10,021 nucleotides of DNA from Saprospiraceae bacterium (GTDB lineage: Bacteria; Bacteroidota; Bacteroidia; Chitinophagales; Saprospiraceae), in the NCBI GenBank assembly GCA_014379065.1, contig JACMMM010000055.1, forward strand, positions 1-10,021, read 5' to 3'. Both the position numbers and the translations under genes were made by a program. Shown here one piece after another: positions 5,504 to 10,021 of this stretch. The first letter of the stretch is position 1, and each line of letters opens with the position of its first letter. The notes below the pieces were generated by a model, which was given only the letters and a program-made list of their open reading frames with translations, had not been told where the DNA came from and did no database searches.

Positions 5504-7090
5504 ATGATCAAGGAACTTACAGAACTGGTTACCCTTGTGGAACAAGTCCTTCCCAATCACGAAGCATTGCTGGCCCTCTTCTCGAAGAACAACCGCGACG
5601 TGCTCAAACTTTTTCACGTGGTGCAGGGCAATAGTTTTCGCACAGAAGCCGAGGCCATTGACAAAGCCAAGGTGGGGGAGCGTACCAAATTTAGGCAAGT
5701 GGCTAAAGACCTTCTGCGCTGTTTGGAGCAAATGGTTTTGATGATTGATTTTGATAAACAGGTGTTGGATGAACTCAACCATGCCCGTATCAGGGGCTAT
5801 CAATGGATGGCAACTGCCAAATCATTGGCGCCGCTCGCTTGTAAAAACGGCGCAAAAAGAGCGGCTGAGGCCTTACTCAAAATCGGGCAGCAATATGCAC
5901 GCCCGGAGTTTGTGGTGGAGGCCTCCAAAGTATTGATGGAGTATGCGTCTGTTGCAAGCGACGACCCTGGAGATTTTGAATTGTATCTCTCCATGTATCA
6001 GGAGCACAGTCGGTGGAGGCTTTTGGAAGAACGTATCCTTATTGAATTGAACAGAATCACATTGCCGTACATTAAGAAAAGAGCCTTGCAATGCGAAAAT
6101 GCGGCACTCGCGCTGCGCTGTGTGAACGAGTTCGAACCATTTGTGGAGCAGATACCATCTCATGCTTTCCATATTGCTTTTTATAGCCTGAAATCCAAGA
6201 TGTTTATGATGGAAGCGCAGTATCAAGAGGCTGCTAAAACACACAAGGAAGCCATTCAATATTTCATTGCCCGACCCTATCCTTGCAACGCCGCGCTCAA
6301 TATTTTCTATTACCTGGAAATCGCGAACTGCGTCTATCTCGGTCAGTATCAGCGCGGTAGAGATTGTTTCCAAAAAGCCCTTGACGTGGCGCTCGTTGGG
6401 AGCGTCAATTGGTTCAATACCCTTGAACTCGGCTTTTACCTCCGTATGCACGAACAGGATTGGGTGGGCGCTGCAGAAGTGTATGCCATGGCCACCAAGC
6501 ACAAACGCTTCAACGTGTTGCATGACGCCAAACGCGAAATTTGGCACATCCTCGGAGCCTACCTCTACATCATGCAGAAACTAACTGGCGCTGACATCCC
6601 TGAAGGCATGGTGCCAAAAGTCAAAAGCAGTAAATTCCGCAACGAAACCAAGGACTTCTCGCACGACAAAATGGGCATGAACATCGCCATTTTAGCCGCT
6701 GAAGTGCTCCTGGATTTTGTAGAAGAAAAAGACGAAGAACTCTGGGACCGCATCGCCGCGCTCGAAAAATACCGCGAGCGCTACCTCCGCAATAACGAGG
6801 ACACCCACCGCTCGCAGCTCTTTATCAAAATAATGAGCATTCTGTCCAAGTACAATTACGACCGCAATAAATTCCTCGAAAAGGCCGAGCCTTACCTTGC
6901 GGAAATGCGTACCGCTCCCCTGCAACTCAGCAACCAGGCCCATGAATTGGAAATAGTGCCTTATGAAAAACTGGTGCTGGCCATCGCCGGACAGATCAGG
7001 CAGCGTTGGGGGCAGTTACGTGAAACGCCGGCATGGTTGCGGGCAAATGTGCCTAACGCTGGAAGCACTCCTGTTTTAGTGGCAACTTGA
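5504..7090 (+). CDS. Helical TPR-like repeat protein of unknown function, 528 aa
   Basis: The only rightward gene. The product is almost entirely alpha-helical, with no signal peptide or membrane segment, so it is probably cytoplasmic. The N-terminal part (about 1-100) has a KFRQVAKDLLRCLEQMVL helix (62-79). The centre shows helix-turn-helix units of TPR type: about 222-254 (A..YSLKSKMFMMEAQYQEAAKTHKEAI), 264-296 (FYYLEIANCVYLGQYQRGRDCFQKAL) and 303-331. A charged segment FRNETKDFSHDK (378-389) precedes further helices, and ETPAWLRANVPN lies near the C-terminus. Such proteins usually serve as protein-protein scaffolds. The ATG at 5504 lacks a Shine-Dalgarno sequence and lies 14 nt past a strong inverted repeat. 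The gene converges on the alpha-dioxygenase gene, with a long palindrome between them. The precise family is not recognised. Confidence 0.85.
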   Translation: MIKELTELVTLVEQVLPNHEALLALFSKNNRDVLKLFHVVQGNSFRTEAEAIDKAKVGERTKFRQVAKDLLRCLEQMVLMIDFDKQVLDELNHARIRGYQWMATAKSLAPLACKNGAKRAAEALLKIGQQYARPEFVVEASKVLMEYASVASDDPGDFELYLSMYQEHSRWRLLEERILIELNRITLPYIKKRALQCENAALALRCVNEFEPFVEQIPSHAFHIAFYSLKSKMFMMEAQYQEAAKTHKEAIQYFIARPYPCNAALNIFYYLEIANCVYLGQYQRGRDCFQKALDVALVGSVNWFNTLELGFYLRMHEQDWVGAAEVYAMATKHKRFNVLHDAKREIWHILGAYLYIMQKLTGADIPEGMVPKVKSSKFRNETKDFSHDKMGMNIAILAAEVLLDFVEEKDEELWDRIAALEKYRERYLRNNEDTHRSQLFIKIMSILSKYNYDRNKFLEKAEPYLAEMRTAPLQLSNQAHELEIVPYEKLVLAIAGQIRQRWGQLRETPAWLRANVPNAGSTPVLVAT

Positions 7091-7436
7091 AACGTTTGGA
7101 GGCTATTGACGCCGCTTTTGGTGTATGCACACATCTTCTTATGAAAATCAAGTAATTAAATAGATCAGTTTTCTAACCACTTCCTATCTATACCTCAACG
7201 TGAGTTGTCTTCCTGACGGGACCTGTCCGCATCAAATGCGCTTTGCCCGAGTAATTGCCCTATTGAGTGCTCGCGAGTGCAAGTACTCGGGCAAAGCGCA
7301 TTTGATGCGGACAGATCCCGTCAGGAGGACAACCCAGCCATAGATTGATCACTCAAATTAGCAGCAAAAACTTTTATTATAGATTTAATCAATTGTTTTT
7401 GTGTTCATACCATAGGCTCTTAACACCGTATGACAG
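7091..7436. other. Convergent intergenic region
   Basis: About 345 bases between two convergent stop codons. The outer parts are A+T-rich and show no gene; the middle is occupied by the 50-bp-arm inverted repeat described separately. No T-rich tract directly follows the palindrome in either direction. Confidence 0.7.
7204..7333. repeat. Long near-perfect inverted repeat (50-bp arms) between convergent genes
   Basis: The arms 7204-7253 and 7284-7333 are reverse complements at 48 of 50 positions. The two differences are T7210 opposite G7327 (a wobble pair in plus-strand RNA) and C7222 opposite A7315. The 30-nt loop contains the small palindrome CTCGCGAG (7270-7277). The element lies 113 nt past the stop of the TPR-like gene and 103 nt past that of the dioxygenase gene, so it could end transcription from both sides, although it lacks a flanking T-run. 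Its sequence is unrelated to the palindrome at 637-830. A MITE-like origin is the alternative. Confidence 0.92.
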
Positions 7437-9806
7437 CTACCCCTTATACGCATCTCCTTTCCACGGGTCAGGCTTCAAGGTCTTGTCATAAGCCCGCAAC
7501 GGGTGCCGGTTTGGATCCAGTTTTTCTTCCGTATCCCAGGGCTCGAACGCGTTCTTGATATTGCCCAGACCAGTTTTTTCCAGTTCAGGGAAATGGCGCA
7601 GAATCACGGTTTTGAGCGTCGTTTTATCAATCCAGTCCAGACCTTCCTTGGTATAGTATTCTGCCGTATAGCAATCGGTATAAAAACGGTCGGCCTGCAA
7701 GCGGCGGGTAGCGTTGAGGATAAAAATTTGGAACATGGTTTCTCCAAAACCAAACTGGGTGGGGCGATGCCCTTCCGAAAGAGTGCCGACCAGCAGGTCG
7801 AGTTTCTCTACATCTTCTGGTTTGTCGCCATACACCTCCGTTATTTTGCGCACCACTTCCTTATCGTCGGTCAGGTCGTCGAAAGAGCTGATGGGCTTCA
7901 GGCCCAATTGCCGCCTGAACTCGTTGTAGCGTGGCACCCCTCTTTCCCTAGCCCGGATAATATCCACCGCACCCATATCGAATACCGCGAAAAATGGGAT
8001 GCTGAGTTCCTGCATAAACTTGGGGAAGTTGTTCAGTTCCAGGGCTCCAGGCGCCTGGTTTCCAAAGGAGAAAAACAAGTCGGACAAACCCACGCGCTTG
8101 GTCAATTTTCTGGACCCAGCCTGCCGGGTATCGGGGAAGCGTATTTCTTCCATCTGGTCTTTGTTGGCCAAGGTCCTAATCTTGAGCGTTTCGGGCAGCA
8201 AGGAATGGAGGCGGTAAACCTCGGTAAATTCTTCGGTCAATCCGTAGGGTGCACCATGCTTGTTGATGGGGTTGCCCACCACGCCGCCCAATTCTGGGTT
8301 GCGCACGTTGATGTCCGCCACTGTTTTGCGATGCGTCCCGGAGTGAAAAAGGTTGGTCAACATCCCATACCAATTGGCATTCAAGGCATTCTCGAGCGTT
8401 TTGTTGGGCAGGATAGCGGGCGTCCATTCCACGGAGTGAATTTTGGCCGTAATAGCGGCATTGATCAGTCGGGCAACATTGAACAAACGGTTGTCGTCCC
8501 AGTCGGGGTTATGGCTTTTGAGCATGTCGCAAATGGCATTGTGTTCCCGGGTAAACAGGGTATGCAACATGGTCATCCCGACCCACCAATTGCGTACAAA
8601 ACCCGTTTCCTCTATCCCCTTGCTGTTGATTGGCAGGGTGAGATCGTCGTTTAACTTCAACTTGCCATCTATGCCGCTGCGAAGTCGGTTTACGGTTTCC
8701 TGGTCGCTGCCATAGATCTGGGATCCGTCCCACCAATGCGTCACCTCGTTGATAAACGTGACGGGCGTTTCTTCTTTCCCATTTTGATACGTAGGGTCGG
8801 GCTGCGTTTTGGGTATGAACATTTTATCCATCCAGAATTTTTTTCTGGCGGGGTCGTCCTCGGGCAGTGGAATTTCGTGCAGTTCGTTCAGCATATTCTC
8901 GCCGTGGTTGATCCAATCGTGGTTTTCAAACTGTATCCACACGGCGGCCAGCATATTGAGGAAAGGCACTTCTTTCATTTGCTCCCCACGGGTAAGCAAT
9001 TTGAGGCTTATTTCTCTGGGATTGGGTGTAAGCAACTGTTCGCCCGTTTCGGGCTTGATGGCATCGTTGTGCGAATTTCGGGGGAAACGGGTGCCCGCAG
9101 CCCCTTCTTTGGGGTCTTTTAGGTTGTTCCAGGTCCCGTCGGCGGTCCGGAAATGCGTTACGCCTTCTGGTGGCGTTTGGCCTTCTGGTTGAAACCCCAC
9201 CAAGGTGTTTTTGGGATAGGTGGAAAGCAGGTTGTGGGCATTCAGTTTCTCCCGCATATAGGCCAGCGTGAGGATGCCAAAGATGTAATTTCTGCGGTAC
9301 CAGTTGGTCCAAATTTTATCCCGATACCCCATCAAAGTACCCACCGTTTTGGCTAAAAATCCCATGATGCTGGAGAAAATAGCCCCTAAAAAATTGCCCA
9401 GAAACAAGCGAATGCGGGTCAGCAAACCATGGTCGGGGGTATAAGGCAAGGGTTTGGGCAATGTACCCGTGGGGACAACAGGCTGCGCCAATAATTTTTC
9501 CTTTTCAAAATAGAAAATATCGGGAACGGGCACCTGTACTTCCGAGAGCGCATTGCTTTTGGAGAGATTCCACATTTCCCGCCACTCCATATCGCCCGCA
9601 TCCAATAGTAAGGCCGCTTCATAGGCATTGGCGGCCAAATCGTACTGCTCTTTCATAAAATAGGCCCGGCCCAAGCCAGCCTGCATTTCTCCAGAGGGCT
9701 GGTTAGCAATCTGTTGCTGAAAAAAGGCGACGGCTTCATCGTATTTCCCGGCTTCCAAAAGCGCCCTGCCTTCTAAAATGCCCGGTTCGTTTGTTAGATT
9801 GTACAT
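7437..9806 (-). CDS. Fatty-acid alpha-dioxygenase-like heme peroxidase with N-terminal TPR-like domain
   Basis: This 789-aa protein belongs to the animal heme peroxidase / cyclooxygenase superfamily, nearest the alpha-dioxygenases that convert fatty acids to 2-hydroperoxy acids. Residues 8-75 form about two TPR-like helical pairs (EGRALLEAGKYDEAVAFF; GLGRAYFMKEQYDLAANAYEAAL). Hydrophobic helices at 127-160 and 172-184 may dock the enzyme to a membrane. Diagnostic motifs follow in order: RTADG (220-224); Gln292 and distal His296 in WIQFENHDW; WWDGSQIYG (358-366); KIHSVEWT with His457 and Thr462, at the spacing of the carboxylate-binding His/Thr of plant alpha-dioxygenases; catalytic Tyr531 and proximal heme ligand His534 in YRLH; VPRYNEFRR (624-632); and NATRRLQADRF (698-708), which probably supplies the substrate Arg. 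All the key residues I can place are present. Plant enzymes have about 620-640 residues, so most of the extra length is N-terminal. There is no signal peptide. The upstream promoter is unclear. Confidence 0.93.
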   Translation of the reverse strand: MYNLTNEPGILEGRALLEAGKYDEAVAFFQQQIANQPSGEMQAGLGRAYFMKEQYDLAANAYEAALLLDAGDMEWREMWNLSKSNALSEVQVPVPDIFYFEKEKLLAQPVVPTGTLPKPLPYTPDHGLLTRIRLFLGNFLGAIFSSIMGFLAKTVGTLMGYRDKIWTNWYRRNYIFGILTLAYMREKLNAHNLLSTYPKNTLVGFQPEGQTPPEGVTHFRTADGTWNNLKDPKEGAAGTRFPRNSHNDAIKPETGEQLLTPNPREISLKLLTRGEQMKEVPFLNMLAAVWIQFENHDWINHGENMLNELHEIPLPEDDPARKKFWMDKMFIPKTQPDPTYQNGKEETPVTFINEVTHWWDGSQIYGSDQETVNRLRSGIDGKLKLNDDLTLPINSKGIEETGFVRNWWVGMTMLHTLFTREHNAICDMLKSHNPDWDDNRLFNVARLINAAITAKIHSVEWTPAILPNKTLENALNANWYGMLTNLFHSGTHRKTVADINVRNPELGGVVGNPINKHGAPYGLTEEFTEVYRLHSLLPETLKIRTLANKDQMEEIRFPDTRQAGSRKLTKRVGLSDLFFSFGNQAPGALELNNFPKFMQELSIPFFAVFDMGAVDIIRARERGVPRYNEFRRQLGLKPISSFDDLTDDKEVVRKITEVYGDKPEDVEKLDLLVGTLSEGHRPTQFGFGETMFQIFILNATRRLQADRFYTDCYTAEYYTKEGLDWIDKTTLKTVILRHFPELEKTGLGNIKNAFEPWDTEEKLDPNRHPLRAYDKTLKPDPWKGDAYKG

Positions 9807-10021
9807 TTCGTATTGTTTTAGGTGCGAGTGCTAAAAGTAGTTTGAATCTGTATTTTTTGACATCACAAAAACAGTACCGTTCTATATCAGGGGGACGATT
9901 GCATTATATTCAATGAGGACGAACGGGATGGCCAGCGATTGGTGGAAAGCAGATTGCAATTACACACTGTATCAATTGACTGCCAATTACTTTCTCATTG
10001 CCTTTTCATGCCAACCCGAGC

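Noticed and set aside
7503..8654. 383-codon plus-strand open frame
   Set aside because: It is the antisense shadow of the alpha-dioxygenase gene, whose motifs are unambiguous on the minus strand.
9807..9870. Possible promoter for the dioxygenase gene (TACTTTTA on the minus strand, about 30 nt upstream of ATG 9806)
   Set aside because: The -7 box mismatches TAnnTTTG at its most conserved G, and the nearest TTG is about 26 nt away, outside the usual spacing.
9913..10021. Plus-strand frame from ATG 9913 open to the right edge (MRTNGMASDWW..)
   Set aside because: Only 36 codons are visible, with no promoter, signal peptide or recognisable motif. It could be the start of a divergent gene, but the sequence here does not support it.

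Overview
The window looks like a chromosomal stretch from a member of the Bacteroidota, probably of the Saprospiria / Haliscomenobacter-Lewinella kind. This is inference, not proof. The clues are start codons with no Shine-Dalgarno sequence, one good match to the Bacteroidota promoter (TTG, 17 nt, TAnnTTTG), several small lineage-specific exported proteins and lipoproteins, and many long intergenic inverted repeats. No rRNA, tRNA, CRISPR array, transposase or phage gene is visible.

Left part (1-3967): six genes, all on the minus strand, all with an export signal. In transcription order they are a small secreted protein (3967-3503), two tandem paralogous lipoproteins (3447-2830 and 2779-2168), a 408-aa secreted coiled-coil protein (2079-853), and two tandem short secreted proteins that share an FFDPxxDPVA motif just after the signal peptide (623-129, then one running off the left edge at 1). 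A nested palindromic element (637-830) separates the last pair from the coiled-coil gene. None of the six has a function I can name.

Middle (about 3968-5503): mostly non-coding and rich in inverted repeats. It holds one orphan minus-strand ORF (4220-4627) with coding-like third-position composition. It ends in a 114-nt inverted-repeat block (5376-5489) that contains tandem 18-mers and 12-mers and stops 14 nt before the next gene.

Right part (5504-9806): two convergent genes. The plus-strand gene (5504-7090) encodes a 528-aa all-helical, TPR-like protein. The minus-strand gene (9806-7437) is the one confidently identifiable enzyme: a heme-dependent fatty-acid alpha-dioxygenase of the animal heme peroxidase / cyclooxygenase superfamily, with a TPR-like N-terminal extension. 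A 130-nt, almost perfect inverted repeat (7204-7333) lies between the two 3' ends.

The points most worth a second look are the TPR-alpha-dioxygenase fusion, the nested palindrome, and the recurrence of strong hairpins whose base lies 13-15 nt upstream of a start codon (three cases). I see no clear evidence for a complete defence, secretion or biosynthetic system.
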